DNA of 64,000 bases. Origin: Sipunculus nudus. Its lineage: Eukaryota > Annelida > Sipuncula > Golfingiida > Sipunculidae. Made by a program: the position numbers and the translations under genes. This document shows positions 47,099 through 57,561 of the stretch, in pieces. The notes below the pieces were generated by a model. That model was not told where the DNA came from. It did not search any database and saw nothing but the letters and a program-made list of their open reading frames with translations. Where the stretch lies: positions 39,453,956-39,517,955 of the forward strand of contig CM049318.1 in the NCBI GenBank assembly GCA_026874595.1, written 5' to 3'. Each line of letters begins with the position of its first letter. Position 1 is the first letter of the stretch.

Positions 47099-50000
47099 TA
47101 TGAATAGCCTCGCTGGTTCTTTGTATATAGATGGAAAAGGTATACACAGAAAAAACGGTTCCCACCTTCAGTGAACCGACTGTGTATAACATGCATTTTC
47201 ATCTATGGTTTGTAATACAGTTTATGAGGCAGATAAGAATGCATCGACAAAACATACCGCGGCTTCCGAGTGTAGAAGATGGCTGATGCACCGAGTACAA
47301 CAATTAGTATTACTGCAAAGCCAGATGCCAAAGCAAGCATATACAGAGGGACGCCGGCCTGTAGGCCCGGAGATGATAATATATTAGAAACGTCTGTAGT
47401 CTCGCTCAGAGGTTCTGTTGTACTCGGGATGCCTACAAAAGAAAATTGCCAGTTACAGTTGCTCGTTTTTCATGGCTTATTTTAACTGGTTAAACATTTG
47501 AAAAACCATCTCAGAAAGAATATCTGATGTATGCGCCAGGTATAATTAAGAAGTTCAAAGAAACGAAACGATGACAGAAAACAAAACATTTAGCTCTTTG
47601 TATACAGGTCCATCATTCGTTCACATCATAGTTCATATAATAATATGATCAGGTGCAGCATCAAAGCCACAGAAAAAATTTTGAGATATATTATTACAAA
47701 ATTATATTTGGGCAAGACATCAAATCAACAAATAACTAGATCCATGAAAATAAACTTTTGAAACAGCATAATCAAAGATCAAATCTTATCTATATTCTTG
47801 TATTAAATGTGTATTTGTAACAAGGCAATGTTTGTCCTTATGTACCCATAAAGTGTTTGTGTAAATTAAACTGCACATATTAAAAATTAGCTCCTCACAC
47901 TAATGCACATTAAATAGAAAAATGATTACAGCAAAAAGAATGATGTAATATGTTGATGCTGATGTTACAAACCAAAGTCTTCCGATGACCGAACTACCTT
48001 CTGGCCCCAGGGATTTCTGAATGCTGATATGACATCCAGAACAGTCCCATTAGTGTGTATAATCAGCACCTTACTGAAAAGACACGGTAGAGACATTATT
48101 TGTTAAATATTCTCGAAATGATTACATTTTAAATGACAGTAAAATGCAAACACAAAATATCGCGCTTTTGTTTTAACTACAGTACCATGGACATGTGCCA
48201 GCATCGTCTGATCAAGTTTTAAAACAGTTGGGGAAAATCAGGTAGAAACGACGGCTCCTTTGTTGTACACACGCATATAATAAAATTGTAACTAGATAAA
48301 AAAGAGGATTTTCCTTTGCCACGTGTTAGGATCGAATTTTATTTTGAATTTCTAGCTGATAGATTGTCATATACATTCGGGGGCGGGGGGGGGGGGGGGG
48401 GGGGCATCAGCACTGGCAGGATTATATGATCTATTATGCTTCAAGATATTCACATCCCTTACTTGAAAGTAGTCCCAATTAAGTATTACGCATTTTGTTC
48501 ACATTGATCAAAACCTAGAGAAACAACCGGAAAGAGGGGAAAAATAAATAAATGTTAGAACGAAGCTAACGGTATAGCTAACAACATTCACCTGGGGATC
48601 GTGTCGCATCCCGTGAAACAGTCTGTAGTGAATTTGCAGTGTTGTTTTTCTTCAGTGTTATATCGCTCTGGCCTTGTCTGAAGGCCATAGAGCACTTTAC
48701 ACCGGAGGGTAACTCTACCTTGGATGTCCATATCTTTATTCTGCGCCGACTGGCTCTTTTGCCTTGACGCGATTCTATACGAATTTGTCTGGCGACTGAT
48801 CGCTTATTATACGCTCTTTACACAGCGCTTTACCTATAGGCCTACTACCAATAGCGTTAGCGCTGTCTGTTATGACCTCGTATCCTGAATTTCTACACCA
48901 GAGGGGAGCACTGTATTTTTGTCGAATCAGAAGACCTTCTGCTGGAAGACACGGCCAAGCGAGGAATACACGGAGCCAATGTTGTTCATTTCGTTTTGAG
49001 TGACAGCTCGTCGCCCCGGTAACCGTCCGAACAGGCCAAAGGCTCAGAGAGAATGGCCCCAGACGTAATTTGCTTAGGGCCTTGAGCTGCCATTCAAACG
49101 AAACGTAACAACAAAGGCTGCCTACACACCTCGCTGGCTATTTTCAGTTCTGCAGACAACAGATACATGGCTACGCTAACACAGTCATAATGTCATGATC
49201 GAATCGGTCGATGATGCAAGAATGCAGAAGGAGCAATTAAAATTCGACTAAAAAATGTCATCAAGGGGCGCTTGAAGCGCAGCTATTGGCGGAGCCAGGA
49301 TGCCTGTCGAGTGTTTGTTCATTGGCATCTGGTTGGCTGCATGTCACATTATACGCACGTTTTTTTTTTTTCAGCGGACAACGAACCGCCATCTGGTGTC
49401 TAAATATATCATAAACGGTCAAAGCAGGCAGCGTGAAAATCAGTTGCTTCTTTAGAAGCGCAAGATTTCCGCTGCCTCGAGAGCGTACGCTTATTATAAC
49501 TGAAAGTGCATCGTTGATGAGCGCACCTTGTGACGTTACTTGCGACTGCCAGTCACAGATGATCGCAAGGTTTCTGGCTTGTCAGAAAACGCGCGATTTA
49601 CTTGCGATTCTTTGCGACCAACAGCGATTGAATTTGGGAGGCTTGTGATTGAATATGTGACTGAATGTCAGCCAGTTAGTTAGTGGGGTTTAATGGTCAG
49701 GTCAATTTGTCGCCGGCCAGTCGCAGACTCGGTCTGTCTGCGTTTCAAAATCGCTATTTAATGTAATACCGTCGTCTACCTTCGTTTATTCTAAAACTTC
49801 AGTAGTGTGCAGACACCATATTGTTCAGTTTAAACACCTTCCTAATTGAGAAAAAAATCCCTGATCTTGCGTCTACGACTGGTCATAGATCCCATTTCGA
49901 AGTAATCACAGATGATTGCCGATTGTCAGAAATGGCAGGAAAATCGCCACTGGCAAGCAGGCTTAAGTTCACTTTAGAATTTATTTGCAAGAAAAGCGTT

Positions 50001-53000
50001 ACAAAGACCTTGATAAGGGAAACGATATGTAGACCAGATCGTTGCTCTAACCTAAGTAGCCACAGAACCCGTGTTCAAGGTTGAATAATTCGCTCCGAGA
50101 CGTCCCATCAAGGGATACTTCCTCCACAGTCGGTTTTAACTGGTTACACCAGTAGAGCTTATTACCTGAAAATATTAATTAACGACATATTTAACATACA
50201 GACCCATAGTTATATATGTTTATTTATGATAATTAAAATTAAAAAAAAAACTTATTAAAATAGTTTACAGATTTTCTAGAATTTAAAAAAAATATATTCT
50301 TACCCAGAATGTCAATTGCAAATATATTGGGACTTAGTTCTCTGGTATTGTTGTCAGATATGAAAGTTGTAACTTCGGAACCAGATAAATTAGCCCGAGC
50401 AATTAACCTGTTTTTCGAGAATGATATGTAGATGTACCTAAAAATGTAACAACATGGATAATAAAAATTTATATTAAATTACTTATGAAGGCCAAGGCAT
50501 AATTGAAAGTTTTTATATAAATGTTCCAGCATGACAATAATTGCTTTTTTCAGTTTCAGACTAGGCGAATTTATATAAGACATTACAAAAAGGTTTATAC
50601 CGAAGATATCAAGTTACCCATTTGCATTGACGCCGTCAGTTCCTTCCTCGTTTCTTAATTCAGTCTGATCTCATACCTGTTAATTAAATCAAGTTCTATG
50701 TCGAAAGGCTTGCCATATAAGAGTGTAGGTAGGAATGTTTTCTGATTCCCATTTTCGAGATGAATCAGACTGACTGTATTGTCATTCTGGTCGGTGTAAT
50801 ATAATGTGCTGGTAGTGGAGTCTATCGCTAATCCAAGTGCGATTATGCCTACGGTTCAAACAATGAAAACGGTCATTTTTTACAACAATTCCTACCCCTC
50901 ATGACGGAATAATGAAATTAACTAGATGTGGTCGGACAATGGTCCTCAAAGGGCCCCGCATTTCGAGTCGTGGTTAGCTAGTTTACATATGGGTAAAAAG
51001 TTTAGTTTATAGTTTCAAAATATGACAAAGAGAAACAGGTTTATAGCAATATGTATGAGGGAAAAGATGCTACTGGTTCAAATCATTTAAAAGAAGATAT
51101 GTCTGAAAAAAATGTCTGTAATACAAAATCTTAGTTTGTTGTCTGGCCACCATATAGGATTTTAAGCAGGTGTGTAATTTGACAGGGATGGAGCCCTCAT
51201 AGGTACCATTCATCCCTATGAACTTGGGAAAGCTGAAGAATGTTGTTGTTGAGTTATCACGCGCGAAAAATAAAATCAGCGATTTGGCTGTGGCGGTCAT
51301 ATTGGAATTGTGACAGGTCGGTAATTCAATAGGTCTGGAGCCCTCATATGTACCAATCATCCCTGTGAATTAGGAAAAGCTGAAATATGTTGTTGTTGAG
51401 TTATCGCGCAGGAAAGGAAGTGTCACTGACGGAAGGACGGAATGACGGACTGACACGGTGATCACTAAAGGGCACTGCTGGTCAAGCGGGCCCTAATTTT
51501 CGTTAATATTGTTTCAACAACATGTTATCCCATCCTATGGACACAGGAAGGAACAGCTATACGTGTGACTTTTTAGAAGGCAAACCCCATTAATTAGTCT
51601 TGGTAAACTTAAGAGTGAAACTAGTGATCTCTGCATCGTAACGGTATCCGGGCCCTTTTTAATTTATGACAGGGAGGAGAGTGTAGTTTGTGATGCAGTT
51701 TCAGTTCTCAAACCTTTTGATTTTATATCAAGAGTTATCGTATCAAGAACTGTTGTTTTTGTTAGTCAGTTAGCGCTGCTTATTCGCCTCCATAATTGAA
51801 TGATTTTAGGTCATTCGCCATATTCAATAAATTCCATTTTGTAAAAGGGGTTGTTCTGGGCCTTTTTTCCTGCCGCGGATTACGCCCGAAACAAGTGAGC
51901 GATAGTTGTAAGACAGTATCCATCAGGCATGAAGTAAGCAGACTGCTGATTGACACTCTGTTCCCCCAAGGAAACAGTGAGAAAAAATGAACCAGGAAAA
52001 TTCAGTGAGAGGGATACTCAATAACAGAAGCATGGCGTGTCGTTTCCCTTCGAGGGGTGTTATGGTTCTACCTTTCCCCCACAAGGGGGACTGAAGGATG
52101 AGCGCGTTCTAACCCCAGAAATCTATAGGACAGGTGACTGGTGAACATCATTAGTGCCTACTCATCAACATGGACCTCCATCCAGGAAGGAGAGAACATA
52201 TTATATGACAAACTGAGCACCACCATCAGGGAGGTTCGGCTGAAAGACTAGCGCTATTTCGGCCCTTTGACGTTAGGGGGTTCTAAGACAAGAGTACTGC
52301 CTGTCAGACTGCCTTAACATCCTTCAGTCAGGAACGCACTTTTAAGGCAAAATGAGGCTATATAATATTTTCAACATTTCTGACAACGCCTCTAATGGCC
52401 TACAAGTTCGCTATCGCTTAACATAAAACCAGACCAATCGTTAGCATATTGAGAATACTTTCTAACAACCTCAAACATGAGCTAGAAAATTCCATTTTAA
52501 TATTTTTGGTAAAATCCTTCCGCATGTTTGTTGAATTTCTGACCGCATGAATACAGGCATGGATCGCACGGGTTACTGGACGCAGCTTACTTACTGGAAA
52601 TCACTTGATGCCACGTAGATTCAGTTATGTTTGTGAGTTTTCATGAATTATTTTGTGTTAATTCTTCAATGTTAAGATTATGGGCTTTCTACCACGATAT
52701 AACATGCTAGAAGAGCACTACGATGCATTCCTCGATGGCTTGTATCATGATTCAAGCCAGGTTGTACTAAAAGACCCACTGTATTTCTTTTGAGATTCCG
52801 ATGCTAAAGTTGGGACCTACCATTGGAGATAATGTAGCCTTTTGGGAACTTGAAAACGAATGGGACAGGCTGCACATACAGGCTGCATCATAACCAATTC
52901 TCTTAACGCCAAGAAAACCCGCAGCACAGATTGTTAGTGTGAGAATAAGACACACTTATTCTCTCAAGTAGCCGCCACTGCCCGGGCAGTGTCAAACAAA

Positions 53001-55690
53001 GTGCGACACTGATCATACTAGTGTATGCTGTAGATTGAAAATTGGCTTCGTACTTCAAAAACAGAAAACAGAGCGTGGGTCGACCGTGGTGCGGAGTTTC
53101 ATTAAAACTCTATCCTTACCCTGTCTGGTAAAGAAACGACATAGACAAACATTAGATGTACATATATGTTGGACAGCGGCTTTATCACAGTCTGGCCTAG
53201 CTCTACGGGGAGACAAGTCATCAGACATTATTGCAGCTAACTTCAAGCAAATGTAGTCGAGTGGTCAGTGTCTGATATTCTTCCGATACACTGTGTGAAA
53301 TTAGTTCAAAACTGAGCGCAAGGTGACAGTCAGTTACGGATTTTCACCAGATTCTCAAAATATTTTCTACATATATCAGGGCCCTCTTAGTTTCTTTCAA
53401 GGACCATAGTTGACAATAATTCTCGAGGAATTTCTCATTGTGGAGAATTCATGATTATTCACTCATGGGACGACTTGGAGTAGTTGAAACATTGAGAAGT
53501 ACTTGGAAATTTGGATAGCTCGAACGTGAAATAAGAACAGACTAGGAATGTTTAAGGAAACCGAGCAACTACCATCCATCTATGAATTAAAATCAGTCAG
53601 CGGATTTTTGTTTGTATCTGTATCTTTTTTAAACACACAGATTGACAAACAAAAAGGAGCATGGTCAAACAACACAGCGTTAACACCAGTCTGAATGTGC
53701 AAGGTCGGCGTATAAAAAACTGTACCCTACGGCTACCAATATAAAACTGAACCTTGCGGTATTGGTACATTAGGAGGACTTCCCCTGTGCGAGGGGATCC
53801 TGGGCATCTCCATATACTCAGCGCTCCTTCTGAGGACAGTCGTTACCTATTTCAGGGGAAGTGGGAAGAAACCGTGCATATTACGTTTTCTGTAGTGATA
53901 CATGCTATCTCCGTACGAAGTCAGGCACTACTTTATACTCATATATAGTGCAGTTTCGTCCATTCCTCGATATAAAACAAAGCCACAGACAGGGATTCGA
54001 GCGACTGTGTTCAGAGACGCCTGTGTTGGGTTGGTGATATTTCCCGGAAGGGAAATAGACACATCCCGAAGGACATTCTCTATGGCGAGATTAGGACGGG
54101 AACGATGTCCTTATCGAGATTAAAATTGCACTACAAGAGCCTGAAGTAACTAGCTATAAACTGCGATTCTCAATTTTCTCGCATCAGATGATTTCAACTT
54201 TATGCTAAATTTATATAAAAGTAGTTATATTACTAATCGTGAGGCATTCTCCTTGGCTCAGGTGGTAGCGTTCGGTAGCGCCTAGGGTTGGAGGGCCCCG
54301 GACAGCCCGGAGAAAACCACGGGCCTTCGACGATTCATTACAACCATCTCTTAAAACCCAGCGGGCATCGAATCCGGGTCGCCAGCGGAGAGAGCCGAGG
54401 GTTTTACCCCTTCACTGTAAAGACCTCCTAAACGACCTGGTTACGGGAAGCAGAAACCCCTATATATGAGTAAAACATACGCTACAGACTTAGGACAGCC
54501 ACCCAAGGCACATGCTCCTACTTTAGATTTTATTCTTTGTCAATGATACTCCCTCTTATATATCGAACACGTTAGTGACAAAAGTCAAAACGATCAAAAG
54601 GCAGAGGCGCATAAACAATCTCTCGCGAAAACTGATGATTGAGGGGTCATTTTCTTAGTTGGGGCGCAGCATATCTGAGAGTGCAGAGGATTCCAAAATC
54701 TGGAAACAGCCTGGAGTGACTCAGGGAGAGGTTTGATACGTCTAGTCTGTGGCTAAATGGTTAATGACAGCTAGATTACAGCACATAGATATTACGGTGT
54801 TACCGTATCGTATACCTTTCTAAAAACAGATAAAGAGGACCATCACTCACTGCATGGGCACAGGAATTACAAGTTTCGAGATACCGTATCACCTGACGAT
54901 TGCTCGACAACATGGCATGTTTGTATTAAAATTAATCTTTATGTTGTTAGATCATACAGATGACTCATTGTATCGCAAGGAGAACTTTGGAATCCGCTCA
55001 ATGTCATATGCAAACTTCAGGAAAACATTTTAAAATCCAGGGATCGCTCAAATAACATAAAACGTAAAATGTTAAAGATAAACATTCAGGCTGAATGCAC
55101 GAAGAGCAAAAAAAAAATAAATTATCGTTATTTCGTAGAAAAAAATGCTAGCAGTGATTTTTATGTAAAACATAAGAAGGCTTATGTACCACAAACCTCG
55201 CAATAAAACCTTGTGATCCGTTCGGTAAAGAAATATCGAATCGATTGTCCCGTTTCCCATAATGTTGCTCCAGTAAACACGCTGATCCCGAGGATCATAT
55301 TCGACAGCGAACGGTTTTGCATTTTCTGACTGGTATATGTCCTCTGAATTTTTGGTCTGTAGATTTATCTTTGTTATAGTTCTACTAGCAGGAAATCATC
55401 AGTGACATGAGCTAAAAGATCAACATTATATATATATATATGAATAATTATGTAAATAATTATAAAAATAAAGAGGTATCAAATTTCGTCAGTTTCGTTT
55501 AATATGTTGCACTGCTCAGGTAAGACTCTCTTATCATATAGTTTCGTGGAACATGTTGTTTCACGTAGTTTCGTGTAACATGTTGAAACATAGAGGACTC
55601 CTGCAGTTGATAATTGCAGGAAACCTGTAGATTAATTTATATATATTATATATATATTCTGTATTTATTATATTTATTTATATAATATAT

Positions 55691-55726
<36 letters not shown>

Positions 55727-57561
55727 TACAAATAACAGAGTCAAAATTCAGTGAGATTAAAAGATTATGTGATTGCAGGACGCTAATAAAAAAAGGATTT
55801 ATTTAAATATTCTGTTCAAGTATTTACCAGGTCCTATCCTTCAAATATTTCTAGGATCGTGCTGGTGACCTTTTTTTATAGCCCCCAGAAACTATGATAA
55901 TTCCAGGTCAAAGATTTGAACTCTGAACTGAATCGACTTGAACAGTACGTGGAGCGTAGTGGCATATCAGTTACTACGCGCCCACTATGGTTGGTTGCGT
56001 GGCCAGAGGATTTTGTTTTGTGTCATGATACTGGCCCTGCATTTGTGGTCACTACCTGTGTGGGGCGGACACAAGATTTGTGAAGCCTCCCCTTCACATA
56101 GTGTGCAAACATTTTTGAACCTAGAAAAACACTAAGAGAGGGCAGACCTCCACCAAAGCAGCTCATTGCCCAAATATGGTATTGTAAGAAAAGCATCTTT
56201 TAAGATAATTTCTGGATCCAGATGGTGATCCGAATCACCCCCAAATTTTGATCAATTGTTTATTGTATCCTGAACAGTTCTAGTAATGTTGCTAACAAAC
56301 AAACAGACCAACAAACCAACGCCTGCAGAAACAGAACTCCCGCGCCTTGGGGGAGGTAATTAGCCTGCAATATTGCACAATCCGGGGTAGTTTAAAATGC
56401 ATACTTATGGGGTACCAGGCTCTGCTTTTCGGTATTTATCGTGGATTATTCATTTCCCTATTCTTAGGTTGAATTAAAGTCACATATGCCAACTGCGACA
56501 CCTCCTAATCCTGTTCGTTAAATAAAAGCCCCCATCGCACTCATTGGTTGTTTGAACATTAACCAAAGTACCATATTTACATATATTTTCTGGAATGAAC
56601 ACCGATCTCGGAGTGTGTATGGACATACCATGAGACGACACAAATTAACTATTTGGAGTGTTCGAAATATTCAAGAATAACGGATTATTGACGAAATACA
56701 AACGAGTTGAAACTTAATTAACATGAACATGAACAAAGTTGAATTGTTGGGAAAATATAAATTCACAACACTTGAAATATTTAGACGCAACCTTAAACTG
56801 TAAAAAGATATTTTTATTTAAAGCTATTTGCTTTGTTAAATGACAAAGCTTTTTTAAATTTCTACATTAATTGCTATCCTTATGATATATGTTCTCCGTA
56901 GGCTAGGTAAAAAAATTAAAGAAAAATTATTTTTATTCTAGCTTTACGAAGTCTATTTCTTTTCGATACGACATTAAATATAAACGACATGATCACTGAT
57001 GCATTCACTGGTTTGATGTTGAACTAAGCAAGAGTACATGTAACTAAGTAAACGAGACTCCAAAATAGGTAGAATTTGCGCAGGAGCAGCAATATATTTC
57101 TTCTCAAGTGATTAGCTCTAACGACCAAAAATATCTGCCGACCCATAGGATTATTTTATGAGAGGTGGTCACAAGTGCTTCTTGAGTTTATCCTTTTGAT
57201 TGCTTATGTAACCCCTTTCACCCATCTATTTTACCCATAATTCAATATTTGCAGTATTCATCATTTACCGCAATAAATGTTTAATATTTTGTCGCATTTA
57301 AGAAGTAACGTAGGTTTGTGTAGTAGCAATTAATCAGCTATTTATGTATGTAGTTTACATATAAAAAAGTGGGATATTTTACGAATTCATATGCAGGTTA
57401 GAGCGTCCGAGATATCTTGCGATTCTATAAAAAAAAAACAACATGATTTCCCATTCACAAACTATTCACCATGCAGATATATGTAAAATGTACTCACGTT
57501 GTCCTTGCCGGACTAGTGTACATGCTAGTATTAAAAACAAGCCGAATATTCTCGTCGCCAT
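40341..57561 (-). CDS. YWTD-propeller receptor with YxxP/ITIM-like tail
   Basis: Read on the minus strand, exons are 57561-57498 (ATG, signal peptide), 55384-55197, 50848-50674, 50437-50304, 50165-50052, about 48700-48592, 48073-47973, 47432-47258 (membrane), 41081-40965 and 40623-40341 (TAA). Junction phases agree from 55197 to 50052 and from 48592 to the end. The join from exon 1 to 55384 is out of phase (1 against 2), so at least one short exon is missing; the join into the 48.6 kb exon is also unsettled. The ectodomain shows four YWTD-type strands (VYWSN, LYYTD, IYISF, LYWCN) with the RANLSGSEV and EEVSLDGTSR turns of LDL-receptor class B repeats. A helix and a long Tyr-rich tail follow. 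Role inferred: surface receptor signalling through SH2 adaptors. The family name is unknown to me. Confidence 0.75.
40432..40615 (-). repeat. 30-bp coding minisatellite in receptor tail
   Basis: Six units of 30 bp built on GATTACCTGACACCTGTACC. The inner units are nearly identical and the outer ones diverged. Tyr and Pro at +3 are kept in all six; one unit has Val for Asp before Tyr. Confidence 0.9.
40965..41081 (-). other. Receptor tail exon with ITIM-like motif
   Basis: The acceptor is GTTTTACAG| and the donor GGT|GTAAGT; 117 nt. It encodes QQTPTLCNDEPMRHLDNGDV, then VEYATIPTP and GEYEASV. VEYATI fits (I/V/L/S)-x-Y-x-x-(I/V/L). Confidence 0.75.
41985..46830 (+). mobile_element. Degenerate CR1/Jockey-like LINE in receptor intron
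   Basis: Ordered LINE blocks in shifting frames on the plus strand: an SGNH-esterase-like part (KQLLLIGDYLSV at about 42205, CLVLQIATNNL at 42373); endonuclease (VHLNVRSILNKYDE at 42903, NNHEGGVALYVST at 42953, VIITGDY at 43159, VVPLTISDHYMAF at 43349); reverse transcriptase (LKMARIIPVYNGKGKHIHMT and NYRPIAIIPYLAKVFEKHV in 45585-45860, SILGPVLFFLYVNDLFF region near 45990); and the C-terminal PGLLLWNTLPNVLRSV block near 46735. Stops and frameshifts abound, the FADD motif is not visible, and a pearl-like element interrupts it at 43483-44974. It lies antisense in the intron between the receptor's membrane and tail exons. Confidence 0.75.
43483..44974 (-). mobile_element. Complete helentron/pearl-like element C, inside LINE
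   Basis: Reverse orientation: 43483-43520 is the 3' end (GCAAGTGGCCCATGGGCCAT then GACGCTCAGCTGA). Four to five cores follow with GGTGGCRCCACCAG and CCATGATCAATATTCATGCA, then GGCCGGCCGGACGGAGGGAC (44901-44920), and the 5' hairpin (ATCGCTATAGCTCAGATGAC and TTTTAGTCAGCAGAGCTAA) ends at 44974. It splits the LINE between its endonuclease and reverse-transcriptase parts. Confidence 0.75.
47023..47097. repeat. (TA)n(GA)n microsatellite
   Basis: Compound tract of about 32 bp TA and 42 bp GA in the receptor intron. ORFs with SLSLSL/YIYIYI are artefacts. Confidence 0.95.
47258..47432 (-). other. Receptor transmembrane exon
   Basis: The acceptor is TTTTGTAG| and the donor CGCG|GTATGT; 175 nt. It encodes a Ser/Thr/Pro-rich stem (IPSTTEPLSETTDVSN), then the helix (YMLALASGFAVILIVVLGAS and AIFY) and the stop-transfer residues TRKPR. 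Phase agrees with both neighbours. Confidence 0.8.
47973..48073 (-). other. Receptor juxtamembrane exon
   Basis: The acceptor is TTTTCAG| and the donor TTTG|GTTTGT; 101 nt with phases 2 and 1. It encodes KVLIIHTNGTVLDVISAF and NPWGQKVVRSSEDF, possibly the last propeller blade. Confidence 0.6.
48379..48404. repeat. Poly-G tract
   Basis: About 22 of 26 bases are G, interrupted once by C. Lies in a receptor intron. Confidence 0.9.
48592..48700 (-). other. Probable cysteine-bearing exon of receptor
   Basis: The donor CCCCAG|GTGAAT joins in phase to the next exon, giving CDTIPS then KVLIIHTNGT. The open frame contains QHCKFTTDCFTGCDTIP with three closely spaced cysteines. The acceptor is undecided: AAAG| at 48698, or CCAAG|/GTAGAG| slightly upstream, all fit the phase of the preceding exon but have weak pyrimidine tracts. 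Another frame is also open here, so the call is tentative. Confidence 0.4.
48720..49800. other. Intronic stretch rich in TCGCA-type words
   Basis: No exon recognised. 49500-49760 has many GCGATT, TCGCAA and CAGTCGCAG words on both strands, suggestive of a decayed foldback repeat. No ends were identified. Confidence 0.3.
50052..50165 (-). other. Receptor propeller exon (LYWCN blade)
   Basis: The acceptor is TATTTTCAG| and the probable donor TTAG|GTTAGA, with a stop codon immediately beyond in frame. It encodes NKLYWCNQLKPTVEEVSLDG then TSRSELFN. Confidence 0.75.
50304..50437 (-). other. Receptor propeller exon (IYISF blade)
   Basis: The acceptor is ATTTTTAG| and the donor CTGG|GTAAGA; 134 nt. 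It encodes YIYISFSKNRLIARANLSGS and ends NIFAIDIL. The turn I-x-RANLSGS is the class B repeat signature after the YWTD strand. Confidence 0.8.
50674..50848 (-). other. Receptor propeller exon (LYYTD blade)
   Basis: The acceptor is CCGTAG| and the donor AACAG|GTATGAG; 175 nt with phases 1 and 2. It encodes ALGLAIDSTTSTLYYTDQND and ends PFDIELDLINR. Joined to the neighbours it gives the usual YWTD spacing of about 43 residues. Confidence 0.8.
50925..51495 (+). mobile_element. Pearl-like element of a third family, in receptor intron
   Basis: Two cores of about 165 bp (51170-51290 and 51310-51420) share GGAGCCCTCATAKGTACC, ATTCATCCCT or AATCATCCCT, and GAATGTTGTTGTTGAGTTAT or TATGTTGTTGTTGAGTTATC. 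They are followed by GACGGAAGGACGGAATGACG (51429-51448) and GTGATCACTAAAGGGCACTG, ending near CAAGCGGGCCCTA. The order core-core-ACGG tract-terminal stem matches the other pearl-like elements with unrelated sequence. Confidence 0.5.
51500..54240. other. Receptor intron, mostly unannotated
   Basis: No receptor exon recognised. Contains interspersed repeat copy 2 (52561-52770). Confidence 0.35.
52561..52770 (+). repeat. Interspersed repeat, copy 2
   Basis: Homologous, in the same orientation, to 30757-31015; shared words include TCGCACGGGTTACTGGACG and CTTGTATCATGATTC. Confidence 0.6.
54241..54470 (+). mobile_element. SINE-like repeat with tRNA-like A box
   Basis: TTGGCTCAGGTGGTAGCG (54252-54269) matches the pol III A-box consensus. 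GGGCATCGAATCCGGGTCGC (54363-54382) resembles a B box but lies farther away than in a tRNA. The CCCGGAGAAAACCACGGGCC block between them can form a stem. Higher GC than the flanks. No second copy in the window. Confidence 0.4.
55197..55384 (-). other. Receptor propeller exon (VYWSN blade)
   Basis: The acceptor is probably TTTCCTGCTAG| (exon from 55384), though TAG| at 55381 is possible. It encodes TITKINLQTKNSEDIYQSEN, then PFAVEYDPRDQRVYWSN and ending KVLLRG at donor CGAG|GTTTGT. The pattern FAVEYDP-x-x-x-x-VYW is diagnostic of a YWTD blade. Confidence 0.75.
55616..55721. repeat. TA-rich and (GA)n tract
   Basis: Imperfect TATATAT region followed by a pure (GA)n of about 30 bp at 55691-55721. 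Confidence 0.85.
56147..56357. mobile_element. Small MITE-like element
   Basis: The left end ACCTCCACCAAAGC and the right end GCCTTGGGGGAGGT are inverted repeats with two mismatches in fourteen bases. The interior includes TTTCTGGATCCAGATGGTGA and AACAAACAAACAGACCAACA. The target duplication is not clear. Confidence 0.45.
56360..57497. other. Receptor intron 1, expected site of missing exon(s)
   Basis: No convincing exon found, although the phase mismatch between 57498 and 55384 requires one somewhere in 55385-57497. The sequence is AT-rich. Confidence 0.35.
57498..57561 (-). other. Receptor exon 1: signal peptide
   Basis: ATG at 57561 with A at -3 and G at +4. It encodes MATRIFGLFLILACTLVRQG and Q, a hydrophobic core then a small-residue/Cys stretch, and ends at CAAC|GTGAGT. 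Reading strand, donor quality and position upstream of propeller exons support it as the first coding exon. Confidence 0.7.

Noticed and set aside
55850-55930. Minus-strand LQIFDLELS frame as the missing receptor exon
   Set aside because: Phases could fit, but both splice sites are poor and the exon would be very short; not enough to claim.
57060-57160. Minus-strand frame QIFLVVRANHLRRNILLLL as the missing receptor exon
   Set aside because: It lacks a donor site and the required phase, so the resemblance to a propeller strand is probably chance.
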